A DNA stretch of 13,571 nucleotides from JANPLG01 sp964609085 (GTDB lineage Bacteria > Armatimonadota > SYMT01): contig CAZSRZ010000133.1 in the NCBI GenBank assembly GCA_964609085.1, positions 1-13,571 of the forward strand. The letters run 5' to 3'. Position 1 is the first letter of the stretch. The number at the start of each line of letters is the position of its first letter. Under the pieces are notes generated by a model. It was not told where the DNA came from. It made no database searches and saw nothing but the letters and a program-made list of their open reading frames with translations. Shown piece by piece: positions 6,071 through 13,571 of this stretch. A program made the position numbers and the translations under genes.

Positions 6071-9000
6071 CTAGTTCAGAGCAGCGATGAACCGACTGCA
6101 GCGGACCTTTCGCCACGCGTACCACACGTAGGCCGGCGGCGTGGGGATGCGCGCCAGGATGCGTCGCAGGGCGCGGTCGTGGAGAGTCCGGGCAAAGAGA
6201 GTCCAGGCCTTGGGCGGGTACTCGGCGTCGGCCGCGGACAGCACGCCCTTCGCCTCGCGCAGCGCCGCCGCCGGGTCTACCGCAGTGGCGGCGAGCAACT
6301 CCGCATCTGCCAGCGCCATGACGAACCGCACTTCATTCCAGAGTTCGCCGGCCGGTATGCCTGTCCGGAGAATACGGGCTTCGTCATGGCGACCGGCCTC
6401 CACAGCGTCTGTGAATGCCCATACTGCGTGGTGTGGGGCCCGGCGTGGCCCACCCATACGCCGGAGCATCTCTTGTGATAGGCACGCTGCCTCCTGCGTC
6501 CGGTTGGCCACGCGCAAGGCGAAGCCGAGGTTGGTCAGCATCCAACCCTCCAGGTCCGTCCGGCCTTGCCAGTCCGACTGCAGTTCCAGGATCGGTTGCG
6601 CCTCGCCGAACATCGTGTAGGCGCGGGCGGCCGCTTCCATCAGGGAACTGTCTCGTCCCAGGATCGAGGCGTGTCGGCGAAGGAACTCGCGCGTCGGTTG
6701 CTGCATGCCGTGGTCGATGAGTTGATGCAGGAAGGACGCGGCTGCGGCAATGCCGCACGGTCCGACCTCGAGAAGCTCCTCGAGACCGTCCCCGCCCTTC
6801 GCTTGGAAGAGCCGGTACTCCGTCTTGCCCCAGACATGGCCGATCATCGGGTGGGCGCCGGGGGCTTTCACAGCAACGGTGAGGACGGGGTAGGCCTCCC
6901 GCGACCAACCCGCCTCGTGGATCTCGTCGACGGCGGGCTCCAGGCTATCGGCCCGCCAGCGGCACTCGTCGCACAACTCTGCCAGCCGGGCGACGGCCTC
7001 ATCCTTGTTCCCAGCCCGGATCGCCAGGGTGATCGCCATCTGCAGAACCTGATCGCTTTTTCTACGCTCCAGGCTCTCCTGCACAGAGCTGACTGCCTTC
7101 GCGTCCTCCCCGGCGTCGACGTGGATCCGGCAGAGAGCGACGAGCGCACCGTGAGCTTCGGCATCGGAATCGAGCGCCTTTTCGTAGGCCGCGACCGCTT
7201 CTTCCCGACGGTCGAGCTTCTCCAGCGCCCGCCCCCGCAACTCCCAGGCCTCGGCGTTGCTCGGCTCCACGCGGAGCAAGCCGTCAGTGACCGGCAGTAT
7301 CTCCTCGTAGCGCTCTGCATTCTCCAGCCAGGACATCAGGTGGAGACTGCCCCAGGTGAAGGTCGGTGCCTCGGCGAGGAGCGCGTGCATCTGGTCGATG
7401 GCCGCGTCCCGGTTCCCCCGCTGCGCCTCGATCCAGATGTCGGACCCGCGCAACTCAATCGAGGGGCTCTCGGGCTCACGGGCGAGCGCCTGTGCTTCGT
7501 CGAATCGGCCCGCCTGGCTGAGGGAGCCGATGAGCTGCTGCCGCACTTGCAGGTGCCGAGGATTCATGCTCAAAGCCTCGCGCAGCACCGCAAATCGTTC
7601 GTCGGCTGTCGGCAACAGCCGGCCGAGGATGAGCTTGAGTTCGACATCGCGGGGGCGTGCGCTGGCTAGCTCAGACGCCAACTGCAGGGGTTGCTCCGGC
7701 CGCCCCAGGCGTGGGCACCACGTCATCATCTGGTCCCAGGCCCAGCCATAGCTTGGAGCCAGACGCAGCACGTGCGTCAGTCGCTCCACGGCCGCTTCAA
7801 ACTCGGACTGCTCCCAGAGCACATAGGCCAGATGAGCGTGGAGATCCGGATCCAGGGCGTTGTGGCGGATGGCGTGCTCGATGACTCTCCGAGCTTCAGC
7901 CGGTTCACCCGCTTCCTCCAGAAGTCGGGAGAGGCGGCGAGCCGCCTGGTCGAGCCCCGGCTGGATGCGGAGGGCCTCCTCGAGCGCCTTCCTACTCTCT
8001 GCAGGCTCGCGGCGAGCCTCATGGACCCGTCCGAGGCAGACCCAGGCCGACGTCAATAGCGGAAACCGGTCGCAGAATGCCGTGGCCACTTCCAGCGCCT
8101 CGTCGAGGCGGTGGTGCTCAACCAGCTTGCCGACGTAGTACCACCACGCGTCGGCCTGGTGGGGCAAGCGCTGCCAGGCTTCGCGGAAGAACTCGAGCGC
8201 GACCTCGGACGAAACGACGGCCGGCATCACCTCGGCCATGCTGCGGAGGGCGCTTCCGGAGACGGGCTGCAGCTCAATCTCAGCTCGGACGATCGCCAGC
8301 GCTTCGCGCCGCTGCTCGGCCGTATCACTGACGCGGAAGAGGCCCTGGATCACGGACGAGTTGTCGACGTCCTTCCGAACGCCCTGGCGATACGCCTCTC
8401 GCGCCTCGCCGATTCGGCCTTCCGACTCCAACAGGCGACCGTGGAGGTAGTGGTAGTTGGAAGACTCCCCTTCGCAGTGGCGGATCGGTTCGGCGTGCTC
8501 CCATGCCTCGGTCACGCGGCCGCTGCTCAGCAGGAGGTGCGCCAGCATGAAGTGGCTCCGACCGTCCCCGGGGTGGTGGGCCAGAGTGCCGCGGAGCGCC
8601 TCCTCTGCCGAGGCGGGGTCGGTGTCCGTTGCCCACTCGGCCCAGGCGCGACGGAGCGCGACGTGTTGGGGGAACCGTTCGGACTCCCGGCGGAGATGGG
8701 CGATCGCGGCCTGAGGACCCTCCAGGCTGTAGAGGAGCCTGGCCACGTCCTCTTGGGCCCCTACATTGAGCGGCTCAGCCGCGACGACCTGCCGCAGGAG
8801 TTCGAGCGCCTCGGTTGCTTCCCCGCGTGCGCCGGCCAGGCGGGCCGCAGCCTCCGCCCAGGCGGAGAGGCGAGACTTNNNNNNNNNNNNNNNNNNNNNN
8901 NNNNNNNNNNNNNNNNNNNNNNNNNNNNNNNNNNNNNNNNNNNNNNNNNNNNNNNNNNNNNNNNNNNNNNNNNNNNNNTTGCCGAGAGCCCCCAGGGTGG

Positions 9001-10801
9001 TCGCGTCCACGCCACGATGGCGCAACTCGCGCCGGAGCAGGAGTTCGGCCTCGTCCCGTCGGTGGATGTCTGCGGAGAGCTCCGAAGCGAGGAGGGAACG
9101 CCACGGCCCGGCGGCGTCCTTTTGCCGGGCCTCGGCCTCCAGCACCGCCATCCACTCCTGACGGCGTCCCATCTGGCGGAGGATATGGGTTCGGCGGAAT
9201 TTGACCCCAGGATCCTTGGGGAAGCGATCCTGGAGGCGGTCCAGGGCCTGGATGCACGAGGGCAGGTCCTGGTCGTAGGCAGCCAGCGAGTAATGGGCCT
9301 GTAACGTCACGCTGCTTTCGGGGGCCTCGGCGTCCAATTCGGCCAGTCCGGCGACCGCCTCCGCCCGGCGGTGGTGCTCCAGTGCCAGGTAGAACCTGTG
9401 GGCCACGTCGTAGAGGTGGGACTCGGGCAGATCCATCCCCGCCAGGGTGGCCGCGGCTGTGGAGCCTTCCACGGCCAGCGCCATCCCGCGGGGCCCGCTG
9501 CCCTGCTGGGACTCCAACAACTCAGCCGCCAGGGCGTGCCCCTGGTGCGGCGTGCCGGGGTCGCGGATGATGAAGATGCCGCGCCTCGTGTCGTAACCCA
9601 TGACGGCCTGCATGTGGGCCGTGTTGATGGCGGTCGTGGTGAGAGTGAAGGGGATCCCGCAGTCGATCAGAGCCTGACCGCTCTCCCACGTGACAGTGAA
9701 CTCGCGACTCAGCCAGCCGTTGCGCGACGCCCACTCCCGCTGCAGGAAGTGCGGCGTGCCGTCGTAGCAGATCTCGTCGGCAATCTCCAGATGCTCTGTC
9801 GGCTGATCCCAGTAGTGCGCGATTGCGGCGAGAGTGGCCGGCGCGCACGTGAGGTACTGCTGGAGCACAAAGGGCACGGGGAGGAGCACCTGGCGGGCAT
9901 CTTCGGCCGCGTTCGCCATGTTCTCCGCCACCTTGCGATGGTACTCGTGGTCTGACTGGCTGCTCCACTCCCTCGCCGCTTCGTAGTCGCCCCGAGCATA
10001 GGCAACTCGGGCCTCCGATCCCGCCAGCCACTCCTGTCGCGCCTCATCCATCAGCGGCAACAGTTCCCGGAACCGCTCGAACAACGCGGCGAGCGAATCC
10101 CAATTCTCCGCCTCGCCGTGCATCACCATGAGCTGGGACAGCAATCGGGCGCATTCCAACCGGCCACAGGCGTCTTCCAGCGTGGCGACCGCCTCGGCCT
10201 GCCGACCCAGCCTCGTGAGGTAACCGGCCACGGAACTGACGGCGGGCGCGTAGTCGGGGCGGAGGCTGAGGGACCGCCGTGCAGCTTCCAACGCTTCTTC
10301 GGGTCGGTCATCCATGGCGAGTACTGCCGCCCGTTCGACGAGGATCCAGGGACTCTCGGGGGCGATTGCTGCGGCCTCGCGGTGGTGCAAGTCAGCCGTC
10401 GCAAAGTCCCTTAGCAGGCCTGCGGCGAATCCGAGCATCGCCTGCCACTCGGCCCGGTCGTCATCATCGCCCGTGGTGGGTGGACCCAGCCGTTGAAGGA
10501 GTCGCCAGCCGAGGTACGGCCCCGTACGCGCCAGAAGCTGCCGGGCCGCATAGTAGCGCGCTTCCGGGTCGTCCCGGTCTGCGCGATAGGCCCGCAACTG
10601 CAGCGCCGCGCCGCGCTTGGAGTCCCCAACGGCATCCGTAAGCAGGCCAGCCAGGGTGAGCGCTCGTGCGCCGGACCAGCGGTTCAGGGGTGCGATTCCC
10701 TCCGCCGCCCGATAGGCCTGGAGAAAGAGCCCGGCTTTCACCAGATCTCTGATTGCGAGAATCTCTTGCTCACCGGGGAACAGTATCGGATTTGAGACCA
10801 T
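6071..10801 (-). CDS. Giant TPR protein with embedded C39-like cysteine peptidase domain
   Basis: The reading frame encodes about 1576 residues including the gap. Residues 1 to about 300 are helical TPR-like repeats (A-L-x-x-G-R/A-x-x-x-A type). A papain-like C39 domain follows at about 305-440. It has LQQYLTCAPATL with candidate catalytic Cys319 preceded by Gln314/315, AHMQAVMGYD with His396, and IIRDPG with Asp414; the order and the 77-residue Cys-His spacing fit the C39 peptidase family. From about 450 to the end there are many further TPR units. No signal peptide or membrane helix is seen. C39 domains cleave double-glycine-type leaders in transporters, but stand-alone C39-like domains have unknown substrates; the TPR arms may present a partner protein. 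The ATG at 10801 lacks a clear ribosome-binding site. The esterase gene lies 68 nt upstream, same strand. A 100-N gap replaces about residues 608-641, so the length is approximate. Confidence 0.85.
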   Translation of the reverse strand: MVSNPILFPGEQEILAIRDLVKAGLFLQAYRAAEGIAPLNRWSGARALTLAGLLTDAVGDSKRGAALQLRAYRADRDDPEARYYAARQLLARTGPYLGWRLLQRLGPPTTGDDDDRAEWQAMLGFAAGLLRDFATADLHHREAAAIAPESPWILVERAAVLAMDDRPEEALEAARRSLSLRPDYAPAVSSVAGYLTRLGRQAEAVATLEDACGRLECARLLSQLMVMHGEAENWDSLAALFERFRELLPLMDEARQEWLAGSEARVAYARGDYEAAREWSSQSDHEYHRKVAENMANAAEDARQVLLPVPFVLQQYLTCAPATLAAIAHYWDQPTEHLEIADEICYDGTPHFLQREWASRNGWLSREFTVTWESGQALIDCGIPFTLTTTAINTAHMQAVMGYDTRRGIFIIRDPGTPHQGHALAAELLESQQGSGPRGMALAVEGSTAAATLAGMDLPESHLYDVAHRFYLALEHHRRAEAVAGLAELDAEAPESSVTLQAHYSLAAYDQDLPSCIQALDRLQDRFPKDPGVKFRRTHILRQMGRRQEWMAVLEAEARQKDAAGPWRSLLASELSADIHRRDEAELLLRRELRHRGVDATTLGALGXXXXXXXXXXXXXXXXXXXXXXXXXXXXXXXXXXKSRLSAWAEAAARLAGARGEATEALELLRQVVAAEPLNVGAQEDVARLLYSLEGPQAAIAHLRRESERFPQHVALRRAWAEWATDTDPASAEEALRGTLAHHPGDGRSHFMLAHLLLSSGRVTEAWEHAEPIRHCEGESSNYHYLHGRLLESEGRIGEAREAYRQGVRKDVDNSSVIQGLFRVSDTAEQRREALAIVRAEIELQPVSGSALRSMAEVMPAVVSSEVALEFFREAWQRLPHQADAWWYYVGKLVEHHRLDEALEVATAFCDRFPLLTSAWVCLGRVHEARREPAESRKALEEALRIQPGLDQAARRLSRLLEEAGEPAEARRVIEHAIRHNALDPDLHAHLAYVLWEQSEFEAAVERLTHVLRLAPSYGWAWDQMMTWCPRLGRPEQPLQLASELASARPRDVELKLILGRLLPTADERFAVLREALSMNPRHLQVRQQLIGSLSQAGRFDEAQALAREPESPSIELRGSDIWIEAQRGNRDAAIDQMHALLAEAPTFTWGSLHLMSWLENAERYEEILPVTDGLLRVEPSNAEAWELRGRALEKLDRREEAVAAYEKALDSDAEAHGALVALCRIHVDAGEDAKAVSSVQESLERRKSDQVLQMAITLAIRAGNKDEAVARLAELCDECRWRADSLEPAVDEIHEAGWSREAYPVLTVAVKAPGAHPMIGHVWGKTEYRLFQAKGGDGLEELLEVGPCGIAAAASFLHQLIDHGMQQPTREFLRRHASILGRDSSLMEAAARAYTMFGEAQPILELQSDWQGRTDLEGWMLTNLGFALRVANRTQEAACLSQEMLRRMGGPRRAPHHAVWAFTDAVEAGRHDEARILRTGIPAGELWNEVRFVMALADAELLAATAVDPAAALREAKGVLSAADAEYPPKAWTLFARTLHDRALRRILARIPTPPAYVWYAWRKVRCSRFIAALN
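8879..8978. other. Assembly gap (100 Ns)
   Basis: Exactly 100 undetermined bases lie within the TPR gene. The round number suggests a scaffolding placeholder, so the real distance is unknown. The frame is the same on both sides and both flanks encode TPR-like sequence, which supports one continuous gene, but repeats could have been lost or collapsed here. Confidence 0.97.
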
Positions 10802-10869
10802 CTATCGGCATCCAGTCGTCCATGCCGTGTGGGCGGCCGAACCACGCCTGCGCCCGGCCCGGGTTGATT

Positions 10870-12126
10870 TCAGCGACGCGCGGCCGGAAGCTGCCGGTCG
10901 GCAAAATCGAGGAATGCGTGCCAGTCTTGCCGGGTCATCGAGTGCTTGCCGGGCCGGATGTAGTAGCCCAGGCGGCCAAACAATAACCTGCCCGGCTCCG
11001 GCATCACGTCGTATTCCAGCCCCCGGACGCCGTGGAGTCGGTAGACCGGGTCCGCGCCGCGCAGCACCTCGAACTGGCCGGCGGGATTGGCCCACGTGTC
11101 CTCGACGGCGTTGGAGAAGAGCACCGGCCGCGGCGCCATCAGGGCGACGAGGCAGTTCTGATCGAACGGTAGCCGCTCGGGCTGTCGGTTGAACTGCTTG
11201 AAACGGGCGTTGAACCAGTGCGGGAAACTGGTGTTGATGCGCTCGACGGATTCGCCGACGGTGCCCCTGCTCGGGGCCGTGCCCCCGCAGCCGGCCTGAT
11301 GTGGGATAGCGAGCGCGATGCGCTCGTCAAACGCCGCCGCCACGATCGCCGCCTTACCGTTGCGAGAATGCCCGACGGCGATGATGCGCTCCGGGTCGAA
11401 CTCGGGGCACAGTCGCAGGTAATCGACGGCCCGGGAGATGCCCCAGCTCCACGCGGCGATCGCACCCCAGTCCGCCTTCGGGTACTGCGCCCGGATACCG
11501 TCCTTTGCACCCGCCACATCCGGCTCCACATCGCCATTGTAGAAAGTGGCCACGCCGTAACCTCGAGAGACGGCCAGGTCCAGATTCCAGACATCGAATT
11601 GCTTGCCGCGGCCGGCGTTGGTGGCGCGGTTGTCCTCCACGCCGGGGTACTTCGGATACATCCAGCCCTGCGGCAGCGAGATGCGCTCATCATCCAGCAG
11701 GGCGTGGTTGCCGCAGAAGTTCGGCCCGACGAAGACAGGAACTCTGCCCTTGCGATGCCTTGGCGCTACGACCAGCAGCCGAACAGGGCGCATTCCGGGC
11801 AGCCCAAAGCGGAGTTCCACCTCCCGGACCACTGCCTCGCCTCCCAAAGCCGACGGGTCCTCAAAGGTAACGTCAGCCTCCACGGTGCCCGGCCTGGTTG
11901 GGAAGTGCCCGTACATGTACTCCTGGAAAAGCCGGCGCAGCTCCGGCTTCCGCTCCAACTCCCACTGATCCAGCCGGGTTACCGCGCCGCCGCTCACGAG
12001 CGTGAGTGGGTCCGTCAGCTCCGGGCGAGCCGGGAGGGAGTTGGGATCCGGCACGGCGGCCAGGGCAAGCGCGGGCAAGAGCAGGACCGCGGCGAGAAGC
12101 AGCCATGGGTGGTGAATCGAAGGCAT
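10870..12126 (-). CDS. Exported glucuronoyl esterase-like alpha/beta hydrolase (CE15-type)
   Basis: The 418-residue product starts with a signal peptide (basic/polar start, then LLLAAVLLLPALALA), so it acts outside the cytoplasm. The nucleophile elbow is GHSRNGK with Ser254, the form (G-x-S-R-x-G-K) characteristic of CE15 glucuronoyl esterases. Glu342 in VEDTWAN is the likely acid, and His395 in GKHSMT the likely catalytic base. CE15 enzymes cleave ester bonds between glucuronic acid on xylan and lignin alcohols. Related bacterial acetyl-xylan-esterase-like members exist, so the substrate is inferred. I prefer the ATG at 12126, which has GGAG 10 nt upstream, over the in-frame GTG at 12144, which has none. 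The TPR-peptidase gene follows on the same strand. The gene diverges from a LacI-type regulator, the classic arrangement for sugar-controlled expression. Confidence 0.85.
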   Translation of the reverse strand: MPSIHHPWLLLAAVLLLPALALAAVPDPNSLPARPELTDPLTLVSGGAVTRLDQWELERKPELRRLFQEYMYGHFPTRPGTVEADVTFEDPSALGGEAVVREVELRFGLPGMRPVRLLVVAPRHRKGRVPVFVGPNFCGNHALLDDERISLPQGWMYPKYPGVEDNRATNAGRGKQFDVWNLDLAVSRGYGVATFYNGDVEPDVAGAKDGIRAQYPKADWGAIAAWSWGISRAVDYLRLCPEFDPERIIAVGHSRNGKAAIVAAAFDERIALAIPHQAGCGGTAPSRGTVGESVERINTSFPHWFNARFKQFNRQPERLPFDQNCLVALMAPRPVLFSNAVEDTWANPAGQFEVLRGADPVYRLHGVRGLEYDVMPEPGRLLFGRLGYYIRPGKHSMTRQDWHAFLDFADRQLPAARR

Positions 12127-12157
12127 GGGTCGTTGGCTCCGCACCTAGCTTCGCGTC

Positions 12158-12177
12158 CGGAGGCAGCGCTCCCTCCG
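12158..12177. promoter_or_regulatory. 20-bp palindrome with central CpG: candidate LacI-family operator
   Basis: CGGAGGCAGCGCTCCCTCCG is self-complementary at 9 of 10 base pairs; only 12164/12171 mismatch. Its centre is AGC|GCT, with the CpG at the dyad axis typical of LacI/GalR-family operators, which are usually even palindromes of about 14-20 bp. It lies 32-51 nt upstream of the esterase ATG and about 190 nt before the regulator gene, where a repressor could control both. The symmetry is directly seen; the cognate protein is inferred to be the neighbouring LacI-type regulator. Confidence 0.5.
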
Positions 12178-12250
12178 CTCACCGCCACATGCTTGCGCCC
12201 GACCACCCCATCATCCGCCCTGCCAGGCCTCGCTGCCGCAGGGTGGGACT

Positions 12251-12291
12251 CCCGGGCCAAACTCCGGGACCCGGTCGAAATCCGGCCCGGG
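12251..12291. repeat. Nested GC-rich inverted repeats
   Basis: CCCGGGCC (12251-12258) is perfectly matched by GGCCCGGG (12284-12291), 25 nt apart. Between them lies CCGGGACCCGG (12264-12274), an odd-length perfect palindrome. They could form an RNA structure or serve as protein sites just upstream of the regulator's promoter. No T-tract follows on either side, so a normal terminator is unlikely. Confidence 0.4.
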
Positions 12292-12300
12292 CGATCCCGC

Positions 12301-12330
12301 TTGACAGGTGCCGTGTCGACGCGGGAGAAT
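12301..12330 (+). promoter_or_regulatory. Predicted sigma-70-type promoter of the LacI-type regulator gene
   Basis: A consensus -35 box TTGACA (12301-12306) is followed after 18 nt by GAGAAT (12325-12330), which keeps the key A2 and T6 of the -10 box. The regulator's ATG is 33 nt further on. The spacer contains CGTGTCGACGCG (12312-12323), a near-palindrome with a central CpG that could be an autoregulatory operator. Confidence 0.5.
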
Positions 12331-12363
12331 AGGGTTGCCGATACGAATAGGCAGGCCGTGAAT

Positions 12364-13368
12364 ATGCCCGTCACGCAGCGCGATATTGCCCGAGAGGCCG
12401 GGGTCTCACAGGCCGTGGTTTCGGATGTTCTCCACAACCGTCCCCAGGGGAGGGTGAGCACCGCCACGCGCGAGCGCATCCTGACTGCCGCCCGACGCCT
12501 GAACTACATGCCGGACGCTGCCGCCACGGCGCTCCGTTCACGGAAGTCGCGACAGGTGGCGATTGTGATCACGGCGCGACCCGGAGAGCCGCCCACCGCG
12601 CTCTCCGAGGCGATCCTGGCCTCGGCCGCCCGTGTGCTGGCCGACGCAGGCTACCGGTTGCTGGTGCAGGTGGTGGAGAGACAAACTGAGGCGCCGGACG
12701 TGCTGGACACTCTCTGTGCGGGCAGGGCAGCGGACGGCGGCATTGTCCGGAGTTTCACCGATGAGCCGCAGATCTGGGCCCGTCTCCGGCATCCGCGTGC
12801 CCCGGTGGTCATCGTCGGCCAGTGCAGCGACCCGCTTCTGACCAGCGTGGCCCACGACGTGCGGGGGATGGCGGCGCGGGCCGTGGATCACCTGGTGGGC
12901 CGAGGTCACCGTCGGATCGGGTTCCTCGGCCAGCCGCTGACCGGGGATTTCCACCGGCTGATGTTGGACGCCTGGGTCGCCCGCTCGAGCCACCACGGTC
13001 TTGACCCGCGCAAATGGTGCGCGGTCGCCACGGATCGGGAGGACGGTCGGCGAATCGCCGCCGAGTGGCTGGAGGGGACCGGCGATCACGCCCCGACCGC
13101 ACTGGTGGCCACGTCAGGTCGAGCCGCGGTCGGTATTGGCGACGTGCTGGCGGCTGCAGAACCTGGCGAGCGGACCGAGTTGCTGGTCATTGGGGGAGCG
13201 GAGTACGCGTGGATCTTACGGCCCGGAACCTGGGTTGTAGGTCCGGATCAACAGGCCGTCGGCCGCGCGGCGGCGGAGCAGCTCCTCGCTCAGCTAGCGG
13301 GAGGCGAGCCGGCAGGAGCAATCCGCCTGTTGCCCGAAATCGAGTGCATCAGCAGAGGAGCAGCGTAG
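12364..13368 (+). CDS. LacI/GalR-family transcriptional regulator
   Basis: This is a 334-residue DNA-binding regulator of normal family length. The N-terminal helix-turn-helix is TQRDIAREAGVSQAVVSDVL (residues 4-23), with the LacI-type recognition helix and the following LHNRP. A hinge region (RLNYMPDAAATALRS) leads to a periplasmic-binding-protein-like effector domain from about residue 60 to the end, including the segment VVIVGQCSD and the typical D-x-x-GM-A-A-x-H-L-x-x-x-GH-x-x-IGF pattern. The frame is open much further upstream, but the family's conserved start fits the ATG at 12364, and the extension lies antisense to the esterase. A promoter lies just upstream. The cytochrome-type gene starts 4 nt after the stop, so it is likely co-transcribed. 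The ligand is unknown, probably a sugar or oligosaccharide. Confidence 0.92.
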   Translation: MPVTQRDIAREAGVSQAVVSDVLHNRPQGRVSTATRERILTAARRLNYMPDAAATALRSRKSRQVAIVITARPGEPPTALSEAILASAARVLADAGYRLLVQVVERQTEAPDVLDTLCAGRAADGGIVRSFTDEPQIWARLRHPRAPVVIVGQCSDPLLTSVAHDVRGMAARAVDHLVGRGHRRIGFLGQPLTGDFHRLMLDAWVARSSHHGLDPRKWCAVATDREDGRRIAAEWLEGTGDHAPTALVATSGRAAVGIGDVLAAAEPGERTELLVIGGAEYAWILRPGTWVVGPDQQAVGRAAAEQLLAQLAGGEPAGAIRLLPEIECISRGAA

Positions 13369-13372
13369 CCGC

Positions 13373-13571
13373 ATGCGCGCCATCACCGGATCCAAACACT
13401 CACGGGCCTTCCTCGCCGGGCTGTCGTCACTCATCTGGGTCGCCGCGGCCTCCCTGGCCGCGCCGGATCGGCCCACGGTTCCGCAGCCGGTCCTCGATCC
13501 GGCGGCGCAGGCCCGAGCCGCCGAGTTTTTCGAGGCGCGGATACGGCCGCTGCTGGTGGAGCAGTGCCTGG
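13373..13571 (+). CDS. N-terminal part of a planctomycete-type cytochrome c (PSCyt1/DUF1549-DUF1553-like) protein, truncated by window end
   Basis: Only about 66 residues are present. They contain a basic n-region, a hydrophobic signal segment (AFLAGLSSLIWVAAASLAA), then a proline-rich linker and AEFFEARIRPLLVEQC. This last motif is the typical beginning of the Planctomycete-type cytochrome c domain, in which F-F-E-x-x-I-R-P-x-L precedes a C-x-x-C-H heme site; the first Cys is just reached. Full-length members usually continue with DUF1549 and DUF1553 and are abundant in Planctomycetota and Verrucomicrobiota, often next to sulfatases, with unknown function. AGGAG at 13355-13359 may serve as ribosome-binding site, a little far from the ATG at 13373. 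The gene follows the LacI-type regulator by 4 nt. The motif is short, so the family call is likely but not certain. Confidence 0.75.
   Translation, partial: MRAITGSKHSRAFLAGLSSLIWVAAASLAAPDRPTVPQPVLDPAAQARAAEFFEARIRPLLVEQCL

Larger units (their letters stand above)
12127..12363. other. Divergent control region between esterase and LacI-type regulator
   Basis: These 237 nt carry the start signals for both divergent genes. They contain a 20-bp near-perfect palindrome, a nested pair of GC inverted repeats and a TTGACA-type promoter facing the regulator, each listed separately. No protein is supported here, although the regulator's frame is open leftwards well beyond this region. Confidence 0.6.

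Noticed and set aside
6566..9304. Long open frames on the plus strand opposite the TPR gene (6566-7669 and 8111-9304)
   Set aside because: They are complements of TPR-coding DNA in GC-rich sequence, with no recognisable domains; the second also crosses the N gap.
11218..12363. Upstream extension of the LacI-type reading frame by about 380 codons
   Set aside because: It runs antisense to the well-supported esterase and has no recognisable domain. The family's conserved N-terminus begins at the ATG at 12364, just after a good promoter.

Overview
The window is GC-rich bacterial DNA that looks like a scaffold from a metagenome or draft genome, because it contains a run of exactly 100 Ns at 8879-8978. 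The gene mix is a formylglycine-type sulfatase, a CE15-like glucuronoyl esterase, a LacI-family regulator, a very large TPR protein with an embedded C39-type peptidase, and the start of a 'planctomycete-type cytochrome c' protein. This mix suggests a member of Planctomycetota or a relative or ecological neighbour (Verrucomicrobiota, Armatimonadota) that degrades plant or algal polysaccharides. Several starts lack a clear Shine-Dalgarno sequence. The phylum is inferred from gene content only.

Layout. (1) 1-665 has no intact gene. Positions 7-176 fold by eye into a multi-branched RNA: a closing helix encloses several hairpins, three of them perfect. Directly downstream, at about 188-350, a frameshifted stretch resembles the N-terminal PLMP domain of IscB. 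Together they look like a HEARO/omega-RNA plus a decayed iscB, a relic of an IS200/IS605-type RNA-guided nuclease locus. (2) 666-4232, plus strand: murJ (lipid II flippase), a HAD phosphatase and an orphan ParB-like protein, separated by 9 and 24 nt, probably one transcription unit. (3) 4453-5979, plus strand: an exported sulfatase preceded by a 220-nt leader containing a perfect dyad. (4) 6071-10801, minus strand: a protein of about 1576 residues (TPR, C39-like peptidase, TPR), interrupted by the assembly gap and convergent with the sulfatase. (5) 10870-12126, minus strand: the exported esterase, 68 nt upstream of the TPR gene and co-directional with it. (6) 12127-12363: a divergent intergenic region with several dyads, including a 20-bp near-perfect palindrome with a central CpG (candidate LacI-family operator) and a TTGACA promoter. 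(7) 12364-13571, plus strand: the LacI-type regulator followed after 4 nt by the truncated cytochrome-type protein.

How the genes may work together. The regulator sits between the esterase and the cytochrome-type gene and could control both in response to a sugar. The sulfatase and esterase would remove sulfate and uronoyl-ester decorations from polysaccharides. The murJ cluster is housekeeping cell-envelope biology and unrelated to this. The most unusual parts are the RNA-plus-IscB relic at the left edge, the TPR-embedded C39 peptidase, and the palindromes in the divergent control region.
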